This document shows, in pieces, positions 16,573-25,753 of a DNA stretch of 64,000 nt. Under the pieces are notes generated by a model, which saw only the letters and a list, made by a program, of their open reading frames with translations, had not been told where the DNA came from and made no database searches. The stretch lies in contig JAVJVK010000004.1 of NCBI GenBank assembly GCA_040221175.1, positions 666,268-730,267 of the forward strand, written 5' to 3'. A program made the position numbers and the translations under genes. Numbering within the stretch: position 1 is the stretch's first letter; the number at the start of each line of letters is the position of its first letter. Source of the DNA: Phycisphaerales bacterium (lineage in GTDB: Bacteria > Planctomycetota > Phycisphaerae > Phycisphaerales > UBA1924).

Positions 16573-17776
16573 CACCCTCAGCGTATTCAAACGACGGGCG
16601 ATAGGACTGGCTGGACCGCCGCAGGCCGACGCCCAGCACCAGCCCGGTGGTCAGCCAGACGGCCACGATGCTCGACCCGCCGTAGCTGAGAAAGGGCAAG
16701 GTAATCCCCACGATTGGCAGCAATCCGACGTTCATGCCCACGTTCACGATGGTCTGCGCGGCGATCAGGGCGGCCAGCCCCACGCACAGCAGCCGGCCGA
16801 AGGGATCGGCACACATCGCCGCCACGCCCAGTGCCCCCAGGAGCCAGGCGAGGTAGAGCCCAAGGATGCCCACGCCGCCCCAGAAGCCAAACCGCGTGAC
16901 GAGCACGCTGTAGACCATGTCGTTGTGGGCCTCGGGCAGGCTGTTGTAGCGGATGAGGGCCCGGGCGTGCTCGTCGCCGTTGCCCGTGGTCAGGCCCGCG
17001 CCCATGACGCGCTGGGCGGTCAGGCTCTGGTAGTTGATGCCATCGGCGCCTTCGCGGCTGCCCTGGATCTGGCGGATGAGCCCCACCACCCGCTCCTTCT
17101 GGTAGTCCTTCAGGAACGGATAGCTGGCCGGTGCGGCCATGGCTGCCACGAGCGCGATGACCGCCAGATGGCGGAGCTTGGCGCCCGCGGCGATGATGAC
17201 CGCGCCCAGCGCCGGCACGATCATCATGGCCGTCCCGAAGTCTGGCTGGAGCATGATCAGGCCGATGGGCACGAAGGCGATCATCGCCGGCCCAATCAGC
17301 CCGAGGAAGCGACGGTGGCTCCGGCGATATCGCATGTGCCAGGCAAGCATGATCACGAAGACGACCTTGGCCACTTCCGAGGGCTGGAAGTCGACCGGGC
17401 CCAGATCGATCCAGCCGCGCGTGCCGTTGCGGGGCGTCACGATGGACGCGGGCACAACGGGAATAAGCAGGAACACCAGCAGCGCCAGGGTGGCGATGGC
17501 CATCGGCCAGCGCAGGAACCCGATCAGCCGGTAGTGCGGCACGCACGCGGCGCCGGCGGCCAGCACGCCCGCACCGACGAAGATGAGCTGGCGGTGGGCC
17601 GTGGGGCTCAGGCCGGCAGCGTCCTCGCCACGCGTGGCGATGTCGATGGCGTAGACGCCCAGCAGCGAGAGCGCCATGGCGGCGCCGAAGCTCAGCCAGC
17701 CCAGGTTGGCGATGGCCCACCGGGCCCGGGAGCCCGACCCTTCGGCCAGCATGAACCCGTGCAGGCGATCGAGCAT
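16526..17776 (-). CDS. rodA: RodA/FtsW-family peptidoglycan glycosyltransferase
   Basis: A 416-residue SEDS-family membrane protein with about ten helices. Conserved segments: GTRGWIDLGPVDFQPSEVAKV, LIMLQPDFGTAMMI, the long extracytoplasmic loop with GAGLTTGNG and LPEAHNDMVYSVL, and the C-terminal GITLPFLSYGGSSIV. With PBP2 it polymerises glycan strands during side-wall elongation. The start at 17776 overlaps the mrdA stop by one base (TGATG), so rodA is coupled to mrdA as in many bacteria. Its 3' end overlaps the start of rsmG by about 47 bases. Confidence 0.93.
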   Translation of the reverse strand: MLDRLHGFMLAEGSGSRARWAIANLGWLSFGAAMALSLLGVYAIDIATRGEDAAGLSPTAHRQLIFVGAGVLAAGAACVPHYRLIGFLRWPMAIATLALLVFLLIPVVPASIVTPRNGTRGWIDLGPVDFQPSEVAKVVFVIMLAWHMRYRRSHRRFLGLIGPAMIAFVPIGLIMLQPDFGTAMMIVPALGAVIIAAGAKLRHLAVIALVAAMAAPASYPFLKDYQKERVVGLIRQIQGSREGADGINYQSLTAQRVMGAGLTTGNGDEHARALIRYNSLPEAHNDMVYSVLVTRFGFWGGVGILGLYLAWLLGALGVAAMCADPFGRLLCVGLAALIAAQTIVNVGMNVGLLPIVGITLPFLSYGGSSIVAVWLTTGLVLGVGLRRSSQSYRPSFEYAEGDAQPVLSNVRTRPSP

Positions 17777-20283
17777 CAAGGGCGCCCACCCTCCGAGCCG
17801 CGGGGCAGGTAGCCCTCGGCCTGCAGTGCGTGGACGATCTGGTTGGCGATGGGCGCACTGACGCGTCCGCCGCTGCCGGCAAACTCCATCATCACGCTGA
17901 TGGCGTACCTGGGCCGGCCACCTTCCGGCCCCACCAGCCCGACGAACCAGGCGTGCGTGTAGTGCGTGGTGACCGGCTCGAAGACGGTGCTGGCGCCGGG
18001 TGGCTCGGGGTCGCCCTCTTCGATGACCGTGCCGTCGGGCGCGATCCTGCGTTCCTTGGTCAGCGTGGCCCTCTGCTGGGCGGTGCCCGTCTTGCCCCAC
18101 ACGCTGACGCCCGGCGCGTTGAAGTACTCGACGCGCTGGCCGTTGATGGTCGTGTGGTTACCCGTCCCGTACCGCGGATCGTTGACGCTCAGCCACAGGC
18201 CCTCGAGGGCGCGCTCGACGGCGGTGGACTCCAGGCCGATGTCCTCCCGGCGGACCGGCGAGCCCTCGCGCACCAGCGTGGGACCCAGCCGTTGGCCGCC
18301 GCGCGCAAGCGTGGCGTACGCGTCGGCCGCCTGAAGCGGGCTCCACGCGACGGGCCCCTGGCCGATGCCCATGAGCACCGCGTCGATGCGGGTGGGTCGC
18401 ACCTCGATGGGGTTGCCCTGGTCGTCTCGCTCGGGGATCAGGCCCAGGATGCCCGGTGCGCACGCGACGGCGTCCAGCGGCTGGGAACCAACGCCGAACT
18501 GCCGGTAGGCCTCGACCATGCGGTCGTAGCCCAGTCGGCCCCCAAGCTCGTAAAAATAGATGTTGCACGAGCACATGAGCGCATCGACCTCGTCGGGATC
18601 GCGGCCCAGTTGCATGCTGTGGGTCAGGTTGTTGTAGACTCGCCGGTAGATCCAGCATCGCAGGATGTCGTCCCGCCCGGGCAGGTAGTGGCCGGTGCAC
18701 TCGATGTGCTCGCCCAGTTGCTGCTCGCCCCGGCTGGCCGCCCAGACCAGCGTGAGGGCCTTGGCGATGCTGCCGGGCGGGTAGATCGCCGAGGTCGCAC
18801 GATTGAACCGTGGATCATCCCAGTCCTGCGCCTCGACGTTGTCGGGCCTGGTGGCGCTGCCCACGGGGTCTTCGGGGTCGACGGTGGGCGTGGAGACCAG
18901 CGCGAGCACCTCCCCCGAGTCGATGTCGATGACCACGGCCGCGCCGGCCAGGGGCAGGCCGTCGTCTCGCCTGGAGGCGCGGTCGCCGTGCCACGCCTGC
19001 GCGACGGCCAGCCCGACCTGGGGGCTCATGGCCGCGGCGATGCGGGCCTGGAGCATGGCATCGAGCGTGAGCGTGACGTCGCGGCCGGGAGTTGGCTCGG
19101 TGACCTGCTGCTGGCCGGTATCCAACCGGCGAACGCGCACGCCTCGAAGACCCCGCAGCGTGTGCTCCATCCTGGCTTCGACGCCGGCGTGGCCCACGTG
19201 GTCGCCGGGCATGTAGGCGCCGCGGTCGCCGCCGCGATCGGTGCGCGCCAGGGCCACCTGCTCGGGCGTTGCCTGCTCTTCGAGCCACTGGCGGCGACGC
19301 TCGGGATCTTCCTTGTACACGCGTGAGCGGGTGCTGCCGACGATGGCGTCCAGCGTGCCGCGCACGGTCACGCCCACGGCGCCTTCGCCGCGCCCGCCCC
19401 GGCCGTCGCCGCGCAGCGGACCGGGCAGCGTCGAGCGGTCGACGTCGACCGTGATGGTCTGGTAGGGGTACTGCCGATCGCGCGAGAAGCCTGCGTCCAG
19501 GCCCGGGCAGACGGGCAGCTCGACCCGGGCGCGGCGGCCGGTCGCGGCGCCGTCCAGGTCGAGCACCGGGGCCTCGAACATCGTGGTTCGCTCGGCCAGT
19601 TGCATGACGGCAAAGCCGACATCGTCGCTGACCAGTGGCACGACGGTGTGCGGCTCGGTCTGCTCGCGCACGGGCCGACGGGCCTGGCGTTCAAGGCGTT
19701 TATCCAGGTCGGCGGTCAGGGCCTGGCCTCGGTCCAGGGCGCGCTCTTCCAGTTCCTTCTTGCGGTGGGCGGCGTAGCGGTCGGCCACGTCATCGACGCG
19801 CCGGACGATGGCGGCGCGGCGCTCCATGAGATCTTCCAGCGGCACGCCGGTGACCAGGGCCAGCTCGGCGAGCCCCCGCTCGACGTGGGCCTGGAGGAAG
19901 GGCTCGTAGCTGCGCGCGAGCGCATCGCGCTGCTCGGGCGCGATCTCGCGCCACGTTTCGGCGTGGGCAGCCCGCGCAAAGCGGACGGCCCAGAGCTCGG
20001 CCCAGGCGCCACCCAGCACGGCGTAATCGACGCGCACGTCGAAGCTGGGGCGATCCTGGGCCAACACCCGGCCCGTGCGGTCGAGGATGCGGCCCCGCAC
20101 GGTGGGCTCGAAGGCCAGACGCTCGAGCCGCCGCTCGGCCTCCTGGCGAAGCTGGGCCCCCTGGACGAAGCTGAGGCGGCCAAGCTGGGCCGTGAGGGCG
20201 GCAAAGCCAAGCAGCCCCAGGGCGGCCAGCAAGAGCAGCCGCCCGTGGAACATTCCCAGGCCGTCTTTTTCGTACATGCCCAT
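17776..20283 (-). CDS. mrdA: penicillin-binding protein 2, elongation-specific transpeptidase
   Basis: An 835-residue class B PBP. One membrane anchor (about residues 12-33) is followed by a long PBP-dimer domain with a coiled, charged insertion (roughly 130-230), then the transpeptidase domain. The three catalytic motifs are S505-I-A-K508, S572-C-N574 and K731-T-G. It cross-links peptidoglycan together with RodA. It is about 200 residues longer than E. coli PBP2. The start at 20283 (MGMYEK) fits the anchor; 20277 is an alternative. The same frame remains open a further 133 codons upstream, through the 21-bp repeat array, so a longer form cannot be fully excluded. Confidence 0.92.
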   Translation of the reverse strand: MGMYEKDGLGMFHGRLLLLAALGLLGFAALTAQLGRLSFVQGAQLRQEAERRLERLAFEPTVRGRILDRTGRVLAQDRPSFDVRVDYAVLGGAWAELWAVRFARAAHAETWREIAPEQRDALARSYEPFLQAHVERGLAELALVTGVPLEDLMERRAAIVRRVDDVADRYAAHRKKELEERALDRGQALTADLDKRLERQARRPVREQTEPHTVVPLVSDDVGFAVMQLAERTTMFEAPVLDLDGAATGRRARVELPVCPGLDAGFSRDRQYPYQTITVDVDRSTLPGPLRGDGRGGRGEGAVGVTVRGTLDAIVGSTRSRVYKEDPERRRQWLEEQATPEQVALARTDRGGDRGAYMPGDHVGHAGVEARMEHTLRGLRGVRVRRLDTGQQQVTEPTPGRDVTLTLDAMLQARIAAAMSPQVGLAVAQAWHGDRASRRDDGLPLAGAAVVIDIDSGEVLALVSTPTVDPEDPVGSATRPDNVEAQDWDDPRFNRATSAIYPPGSIAKALTLVWAASRGEQQLGEHIECTGHYLPGRDDILRCWIYRRVYNNLTHSMQLGRDPDEVDALMCSCNIYFYELGGRLGYDRMVEAYRQFGVGSQPLDAVACAPGILGLIPERDDQGNPIEVRPTRIDAVLMGIGQGPVAWSPLQAADAYATLARGGQRLGPTLVREGSPVRREDIGLESTAVERALEGLWLSVNDPRYGTGNHTTINGQRVEYFNAPGVSVWGKTGTAQQRATLTKERRIAPDGTVIEEGDPEPPGASTVFEPVTTHYTHAWFVGLVGPEGGRPRYAISVMMEFAGSGGRVSAPIANQIVHALQAEGYLPRGSEGGRP

Positions 20284-20401
20284 GGGCGGCGTCCTTGCCT
20301 GCGGGTGGGGCTCAGCGTGCGATGCGGGCCGTCCGGTGGCCCACAGAGGGTATCGGGTGTTGGGGCGAGGGGGCACGAAGGCCGCGGGCCCGAACGCCGG
20401 A

Positions 20402-20569
20402 GATGCCCCGGGCGCCGCGTCCCGGCCGCCGGACGAGGCAATAGGCCCGTCGAACAGAGCGCCCGGCCCGCCGATCGCCGCGCACGGCCCGTCGATGGGA
20501 GCGTTCGGCCCGCCGATCAGAGCAATCGATCCATCGATCATCGTGATGGATGGCGGGATCACGACATCC
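20402..20569. repeat. degenerate 21-bp tandem repeat array, 8 units
   Basis: Eight consecutive 21-base units. The best four begin at 20444, 20465, 20486 and 20507 and share the pattern GGCCCG(C/T)CGAT.....GCG...; outer units (20402, 20423, 20528, 20549) are more diverged. Read on the minus strand in the mrdA frame, each unit gives a heptapeptide of the form (G/D)-G-P-x-A-x-I. The array sits 120-290 bases before the mrdA start. Confidence 0.75.
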
Positions 20570-20736
20570 GGCGGGCCCAAACCGCCCTGGCGCGGCGTGA
20601 GGGCGGTTTCGATATTGGGACGTGGCGTGTGTGCGGGGTGGCCCGAGGTCTGGCGGTTGCCGCCGCACCTCGGACGCCCCACAACCAGCGGCCCGCGCGG
20701 GCAGGCCGAGTTCAGGGATCATGATGGAGCCGGGCG

Positions 20737-20904
20737 TTATGGGCCGGTCGCGGCGTCGTTAGCGTCGTACGCGTCGTGATAGAGGGTGTCGTCGGTCTGG
20801 CCATCGGTGTTCATGTCCACGCGGCGGGCGCCAGTAGCGATCAGGTCGTTGAACAAGGTCATGTCGTAGAGATCGGTCCCATCGTCGAAGTCGAGGCTTC
20901 CGGG
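20737..20904 (-). pseudogene. possible remnant of a dockerin-type C-terminus
   Basis: On the minus strand this stretch reads LDFDDGTDLYDMTLFNDLIA...VDMNTDGQTDDTLYHDAYDA and then a stop: two Asp-rich calcium-loop-like repeats spaced as in dockerin domains. It lacks the signal peptide and body of such a protein, and upstream in-frame codons run antisense into the start of the next gene. It is best read as the decayed 3' end of a dockerin-domain gene. The call rests on pattern alone. Confidence 0.35.
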
Positions 20905-20964
20905 GTCGGGTGTTCGCGGCGAAATGGCCTTGCAAACGAGACCACGATCGAGGACAATGGCGGC

Positions 20965-22329
20965 ATGACTGCCTCGCAAGCCTGCCATGCCGCCGCCATC
21001 GCCCTCGCCGGTTTCATGCTGGCCAAAGCGACGTTGGCCCAATGTCCGCGGCAGATTCTCGAATCACCCTCGGCCTTCGCCGACTCGTTTGGCGGCGCCG
21101 TCGCTATCCACGACCGCCACCTGCTCGTTGGCGATGGCGGGGAGCATTCGCTCTGCGGCGATGTCTTCTGTGCCAACGGCCTTGTGTACGCCTACGAGCG
21201 AGACGGCGCCGGGGACTGGATGCTCCGGCAGGTCATCGAGCCCGCTGACCTCGCATGGAACCACCTGTTCGGTGCGGGCATCGCGTTGGACGGCGACCGC
21301 GTCCTGATCGGTGCCGCCCGCATCGGCAGCGGAGGACAGGCAAACTACGAATTCGAGTTCGATGGCGAACGGTGGCGCGAGGTCAGCCTGTTCCAGTCGC
21401 CCGATACCCGGCCTAAAGACGCGGCACGTGCGCTCTCGGGGGATACGGCGCTGGTGCCGTACGCCTTCGACGGACTGTTTGTTTTTGAGCGGGTCGACGG
21501 GGTGTGGCAAGCGACGGAGGATCTTCGAAATCCAGACAAGCCCATCGGCCGCAGCGACTTCGGCGTGTCCGCCGCGCTGAACGATGAGTGGGTCGTGGTC
21601 GGAGCGACGTACGAAGATATCATTGCGATCAACGGTGGCGCAGCCTACGCGTATCGCCGATTGCCGGATGGTGGCGTTGAACTAGCCCAAAAGCTCGTCG
21701 CGCCAGACGTGCTGGATGGCCCTCGCTTCGGTGCGCCCGTCGTGCTCCACGACGACCAGCTCTTCATCGGGGCCAGGCTCGCCAGCCGAACGGCCAGGGG
21801 CCAAGGCGTCGTCTACGTGTACGAACTCGAAGAAGGCCTCTGGACCCTTGCCGACGAGATCACGCACTCGAATCCCGAACGCTTCGATGGCTTGGGACGA
21901 TCGCTCGCCGTCGAGGGCAACAACCTCGTCGTTTCAGCGCCCGGCGCATCAACGCCCACGGCCAGCGGCGGGGCCTTCCTGTTCCGGCGGGATGCGTCGG
22001 GGCTGTGGATCGAGGACACGCGGATCAGTCCCGTGCAACCCACGACGTCGTTCGGCGTCGGTGGGATCTCCGGCTCGACGGCGGTCTTGGGTTCGCCCGG
22101 CGCCGTGGTCGGAACTGGCTTCCCCGGCGTGGTCGAGATCTTTGATCTGGATTGCGACGCCTGCCCCCCCGACCTCGATTTCGACGGCGCCCTGACCATC
22201 TTCGACTTCCTCACCTACCTCAACCTCTTCCAAGACGCCGACCCGCAAGCCGACTTCGACGGCGACGGCGAGCTGACGATCTTCGACTTCCTGGCGTTCC
22301 AGACGGCGTTCGACGCGGGGTGCCCATAG
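20965..22329 (+). CDS. secreted FG-GAP repeat protein with GC-type dockerin domain
   Basis: A 454-residue exported protein. The signal peptide ends near residue 26 (AKATLAQ|CPRQ). Six or seven FG-GAP-like beta-propeller blades follow, each with a pattern such as FGAGIALDGDRVLIGA, FGVSAALNDEWVVVGA or LGRSLAVEGNNLVVSA. The last 55 residues form the dockerin-like module (DLDFDGALTIFDFLTYLNLF and DFDGDGELTIFDFLAFQTAF) ending in DAGCP. It is presumably displayed at, or released from, the cell surface. The ATG at 20965 gives an immediate signal peptide; AGGA lies 10 bases upstream. Confidence 0.82.
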   Translation: MTASQACHAAAIALAGFMLAKATLAQCPRQILESPSAFADSFGGAVAIHDRHLLVGDGGEHSLCGDVFCANGLVYAYERDGAGDWMLRQVIEPADLAWNHLFGAGIALDGDRVLIGAARIGSGGQANYEFEFDGERWREVSLFQSPDTRPKDAARALSGDTALVPYAFDGLFVFERVDGVWQATEDLRNPDKPIGRSDFGVSAALNDEWVVVGATYEDIIAINGGAAYAYRRLPDGGVELAQKLVAPDVLDGPRFGAPVVLHDDQLFIGARLASRTARGQGVVYVYELEEGLWTLADEITHSNPERFDGLGRSLAVEGNNLVVSAPGASTPTASGGAFLFRRDASGLWIEDTRISPVQPTTSFGVGGISGSTAVLGSPGAVVGTGFPGVVEIFDLDCDACPPDLDFDGALTIFDFLTYLNLFQDADPQADFDGDGELTIFDFLAFQTAFDAGCP

Positions 22330-22387
22330 CGAGCACGCTGGGGGCCGGGACGTTCTGCGCGATCCTTCGTGCTCATACCCTGTCTCC

Positions 22388-23557
22388 ATGGCCGCCGCCG
22401 AGCCCCGCACCATCCTGCACGCCGACCTCGACGCGTTCTTCGCGTCGGTCGAGCAGCGTGACAACCCCAAGCTGCGTGGCAAGCCGGTGCTGGTGGGCGG
22501 CGGCGGCAAGCGCGGGGTCGTCGCGGCGGCCAGCTACGAGGCGCGGAAGTTCGGGTGCCGCAGCGCGATGCCCGGGGCGGTGGCGGCCCGGCTGTGTCCG
22601 CAGGCCATCTTCGTCAAGGGCCGCTACGACGCGTACAAGGAAGCCAGCCGGGCGGTGTTCGAGGTGTTCGAATCGGTGACGCCGCTGGTCGAGCCGCTGA
22701 GCATCGACGAGGCGTTCCTGGACGTCACCGGGAGCCTGCGCCTGCTGGGCGAGGGCGAGGCGATCGCGCGGCAGATCAAGCAGAGGGTGTTCGAGAAGAC
22801 CCAGCTTCGCGTGAGCCTGGGCGTGGCGCCCAACAAGCTGGTCGCCAAGATCGCCAGCGACCTGGGCAAGCCCGACGGCCTGGTCGTGGTGCGCCCGGGC
22901 GAGGTTGGGTCGTTCCTCGAGCCGCTGGAGATCGCGCGCCTGTGGGGCGTGGGCGCCGTGGGGCAGCGCAAGCTCGAGCGCATCGGCGTCCGCACGTTCG
23001 GCGACGTGCGGAAGCTGGAGCGGCAAGCGCTCTCGGCGATGTTCGGCAGCCTGGGCGAGAGCCTGCACGACCGCTGCCGCGGCATCGACGATCGGCCGGT
23101 GGTGACCGACCGCCGGGCCAAGAGCATCGGCCACGAGCGGACGTACGGAGACAACCTTGTGACGCTGGAACAATGCCACGCGCAGGTGGTCGACCTTGCC
23201 GAGCGTGTGGCGTGGCGGCTTCGCCGTGCCAACCGTGCCGCGGGAACGATCACGCTGAAGGTGCGCAATGGCGAATTCAAGACCATCACGCGGGCGCACA
23301 CGCTGGCCGAGCCCACGCACGACAGCGGCACCGTCGTGCGCGAGTCGTGCGCTTTGCTCGATGCCTGGGCGCGAGCGAGGTTCGAGCCCGTGCGGCTGCT
23401 GGGCGTGAGCGCGAGCCACCTGCACACGCCCGAGGGGCCGGGGCTGTTCGACGCGGCCGAGCACGAGCGGTCCAGCCGGGTCGATGAAGCGGCCGACGCG
23501 ATCCGCAGCAGGTTCGGCGATGCGGCGATCGGTCGTGCGAGTTCGCTGGATCGCTAG
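22388..23557 (+). CDS. dinB: DNA polymerase IV (Y-family)
   Basis: A 389-residue Y-family translesion polymerase. Catalytic carboxylates are visible in [14 protein letters not shown] (near residue 10) and [12 protein letters not shown] (near residue 105). Also seen: [15 protein letters not shown] (finger motif) and [22 protein letters not shown], followed by helix-hairpin-helix and little-finger domains. It bypasses lesions or extends mismatched ends. No beta-clamp-binding motif is obvious at the extreme C-terminus. It overlaps the convergent DUF2256 gene by CTAG. I see no LexA-like site upstream. Confidence 0.93.
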   Translation: MAAAEPRTILHADLDAFFASVEQRDNPKLRGKPVLVGGGGKRGVVAAASYEARKFGCRSAMPGAVAARLCPQAIFVKGRYDAYKEASRAVFEVFESVTPLVEPLSIDEAFLDVTGSLRLLGEGEAIARQIKQRVFEKTQLRVSLGVAPNKLVAKIASDLGKPDGLVVVRPGEVGSFLEPLEIARLWGVGAVGQRKLERIGVRTFGDVRKLERQALSAMFGSLGESLHDRCRGIDDRPVVTDRRAKSIGHERTYGDNLVTLEQCHAQVVDLAERVAWRLRRANRAAGTITLKVRNGEFKTITRAHTLAEPTHDSGTVVRESCALLDAWARARFEPVRLLGVSASHLHTPEGPGLFDAAEHERSSRVDEAADAIRSRFGDAAIGRASSLDR

Positions 23558-23931
23558 GGCCTGAGCCGCAGCCGGATCGGGCCGCGGGCGTCGTCCGGGC
23601 TGACTTCCTGGGCGCCCTTGGTGATCACGAGCGAGCCCTGGCGCACGAGGCGTCGCGCGGCCCGACGAGTGCGCTCCATCAGCGGCTTCCAGTCGTCGGG
23701 CTCCACGGCCCGGGCCGCCTCGCTGGGGCAGATGGTGGCGCCGCGATCGCGGCTTGCGAGCACGCCGAGGATGGCTTGTTCGAGCCGGGCATCGAGATCG
23801 CCGGGCTTCTCGCGGCGACAGAGGTCCGAGCAGTAGCGAACGGTCTCCCAGGAACGCTCCCACTTCTTGCGCCACGAGAACGTGCGGCCGCACGTCTGGC
23901 AGATCTTCGTGGGCACGTCCGGGGGCGTCAC
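23554..23931 (-). CDS. DUF2256 and DUF3253 domain protein
   Basis: A 125-residue two-domain protein. Residues 7-40 are a DUF2256 zinc-ribbon-like motif: [18 protein letters not shown] followed by YCSDLCRR, four cysteines likely to bind one zinc. Residues 45-125 match DUF3253, a small winged-helix-like domain ([21 protein letters not shown]...[15 protein letters not shown]). Function is unknown; a nucleic-acid-binding role is a guess. The start is GTG at 23931, which overlaps the stop of the upstream kinase gene (GTGA), so the two are coupled. Overlaps dinB by CTAG at its end. Confidence 0.8.
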   Translation of the reverse strand: MTPPDVPTKICQTCGRTFSWRKKWERSWETVRYCSDLCRREKPGDLDARLEQAILGVLASRDRGATICPSEAARAVEPDDWKPLMERTRRAARRLVRQGSLVITKGAQEVSPDDARGPIRLRLRP

Positions 23932-24827
23932 GAGCCCACCGCGCGGGGTTTGGCGAGCGGATCGACCCGGGGCGTCGGATCGCCATGGCCGCGGATGCGC
24001 TGGGCGATGCGCGGCCAGGCGCGCAGCGACATGCCGGCCGGAAGGGACGCCAGGATGCCGTCCTGCTGGCTCTTGGTCAATCGCAAGACCTGCTGGACGG
24101 GCATGCCGGCGAACCTGCGGGCGGTATACGCGGCCATGGTGGCGCGCAAGACGCGGGCGATGATGGCGCGGCGTGGGAGCACGCCCGCGCCGATGGCCTC
24201 GAGCGCGAGGCTCGCCTGGGTGCGGATCGAGTGACGGCTCCGATCCCGGCTGAGGCGATGCACGCCCTGGCAGTCGGCCACGGCCACGCTCGGGGTGTCG
24301 CCATCGAACGAGACGATCAGGTTGCTGGGCTTGTGATCGCGGTTGTGCAGGCCCGCGGCAAGCAGGCACCCGACCTGGAGCCCCACCGCGTCGGCCAGGG
24401 CATGCTGACGCTTGAGGGACAACTGGCCCAGTCGAGCCTGGTCCATGCAATGCAGCAGGCTCTGGCCCTGGAGACGGCCCATGATCAGGCAATCCTCGCG
24501 AAGGCCGGATTCACGACGGCTGAGCAGGGCCAGCATGGGCGCGCAAGGGATGCCCTCTGCCGCCAGCAGTGCTGCTCCGGCCCAGTGCCGGTCTCCCGCG
24601 GCAACGCCCATGCGGGCGCGGGCACGGGCGAGCGGGCCGCGATAGCGGTAGAACTTGAGCACCACCGATTGGCCGCGCAGCTCGGCGGCCAGCACCCGGA
24701 CGCCGGCATCTTCCTTCAGGAGGACCGCCTCATCGGCCCATGGCTCGCTGGCCAGGGCGCTGGCCCATTGGGGTCCGTCGCCCAAGGCGCCGTGTCGGCG
24801 AGCTGTGAAGCTGGGAGGCTCGGGCAT
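23928..24827 (-). CDS. lipopolysaccharide kinase (WaaP / InaA-type) family protein
   Basis: A 299-residue kinase-fold protein. Beta-strand lysine in [11 protein letters not shown] (near residue 57), catalytic loop [12 protein letters not shown] (near residue 160; the HxDxxxxN pattern) and metal-binding VADCQGV (near 185). These match the WaaP/KdkA/InaA kinases that phosphorylate LPS core sugars on the cytoplasmic side. The glycosyltransferase and methyltransferase genes on the opposite strand fit an envelope-glycolipid locus. Coupled by GTGA to the downstream DUF2256 gene. Confidence 0.8.
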   Translation of the reverse strand: MPEPPSFTARRHGALGDGPQWASALASEPWADEAVLLKEDAGVRVLAAELRGQSVVLKFYRYRGPLARARARMGVAAGDRHWAGAALLAAEGIPCAPMLALLSRRESGLREDCLIMGRLQGQSLLHCMDQARLGQLSLKRQHALADAVGLQVGCLLAAGLHNRDHKPSNLIVSFDGDTPSVAVADCQGVHRLSRDRSRHSIRTQASLALEAIGAGVLPRRAIIARVLRATMAAYTARRFAGMPVQQVLRLTKSQQDGILASLPAGMSLRAWPRIAQRIRGHGDPTPRVDPLAKPRAVGS

Positions 24828-24929
24828 CGGGCCCTAGTGTACGTTCGGGCGGTTTCAGGCCGCCGGATGTCCGATTTTCTCTCTGCCGCGAGGGACCGGC
24901 CGCGACGGCGACCGCCCCCGAGGACGCCC

Positions 24930-25727
24930 ATGCCCCCTGCTCCAAAGCCGCTCTCGGTGGCGATCATCTGCAAGAACAACGCCGACACCATCGGCAGGAC
25001 GCTTGAAAGCGTGCGCGGGCTTGGTCATGAGATCGTCGCGGTGGATTCGGGCTCGACCGATGGCACGCTGGCCATCCTGCACGAGCACGGGGCGCGGGTG
25101 ATCGAGGTCGAATGGCTGGGATACGTCGAGACGGTGCGGTATGCCTACGAACAGTGCCAGCAGCCGTGGATCCTGCCGCTCGACAGCGATGAGTCGCTCG
25201 AGCCGGAGCTCCGGGCGTCGATCGAGGCCCTCGATCTGGAACGCGCTGGCGGGCCCACAGGCTACCGCGTGAACCGCAAGGTGTTCTTCAAGGGCCGGTT
25301 CTTCGAGCACACGTGGCAGCCCGAGTGGCGGCTGCGGCTGGTTCGCAAGCACCGATACCACTGGCACGGCATCAACCCCCACTACGACCTGCGGCCGCTG
25401 GAGCCCGGCGAGGTGATCGAGGACCTGCGGGGCGACCTGCGGCACGACAGCTTCGCCAGCTTTGCAGATCTCATGCGAAAGCACGTAGGGCACGCCGAAC
25501 TGATGGCCAAGGGGCTCCACGAGCGGGGAAAGCGGGCCAGCGCGTGGAAGCTGGCGACCTCGCCGCCGCAGGCGTTTGTGCGGCAGGCGATCTTCAGGCG
25601 GGGATACAAGGACGGCACGCGTGGATGGGCCGCTGCCGGTGCGATGGCGGCTTATACCCTCATGAAGTACGTGTGCCTGCTGGAGCTTCAGGACCAGACG
25701 GGCCGACAGGACAGGGAGCGACTTTGA
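24930..25727 (+). CDS. family 2 glycosyltransferase (WaaE/KdtX-like)
   Basis: A 265-residue GT-A glycosyltransferase. Motifs: LSVAIICKNNADTIGRTLES, IVAVDSGSTDGTLAI (nucleotide-sugar site), the DxD-type PLDSDESL, and the WaaE-like GYRVNRKVFFKGRFFEH followed by WRLRLVRK. WaaE-type enzymes add glucose or a related sugar to LPS inner core. GAGGA stands 6 bases before the ATG at 24930. An in-frame ATG at 24867 has no such site. Its TGA overlaps a possible TTG start of the next gene; the two are probably co-transcribed. Confidence 0.85.
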   Translation: MPPAPKPLSVAIICKNNADTIGRTLESVRGLGHEIVAVDSGSTDGTLAILHEHGARVIEVEWLGYVETVRYAYEQCQQPWILPLDSDESLEPELRASIEALDLERAGGPTGYRVNRKVFFKGRFFEHTWQPEWRLRLVRKHRYHWHGINPHYDLRPLEPGEVIEDLRGDLRHDSFASFADLMRKHVGHAELMAKGLHERGKRASAWKLATSPPQAFVRQAIFRRGYKDGTRGWAAAGAMAAYTLMKYVCLLELQDQTGRQDRERL

Positions 25728-25753
25728 CGACGATTCAAGAGGAGCGAACACCC

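Larger units (their letters stand above)
20284..20964. other. 681-base region upstream of mrdA without a confident gene
   Basis: Lies between divergent mrdA and the FG-GAP dockerin gene. It holds a 21-bp tandem array (20402-20569) close to mrdA and a degenerate dockerin-like remnant (about 20737-20900). The rest shows no terminator, tRNA or convincing promoter that I can support. Confidence 0.6.

Noticed and set aside
20284-20682. Longer PBP2 starting at 20682
   Set aside because: The extension is open but lacks homology, would precede the membrane anchor by 133 low-complexity residues, and is better explained as a repeat array; kept only as a possibility in the mrdA entry.
22330-22387. LexA-type box before dinB
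   Set aside because: No copy of the recA inverted repeat or known LexA box was seen in the 58-base gap.
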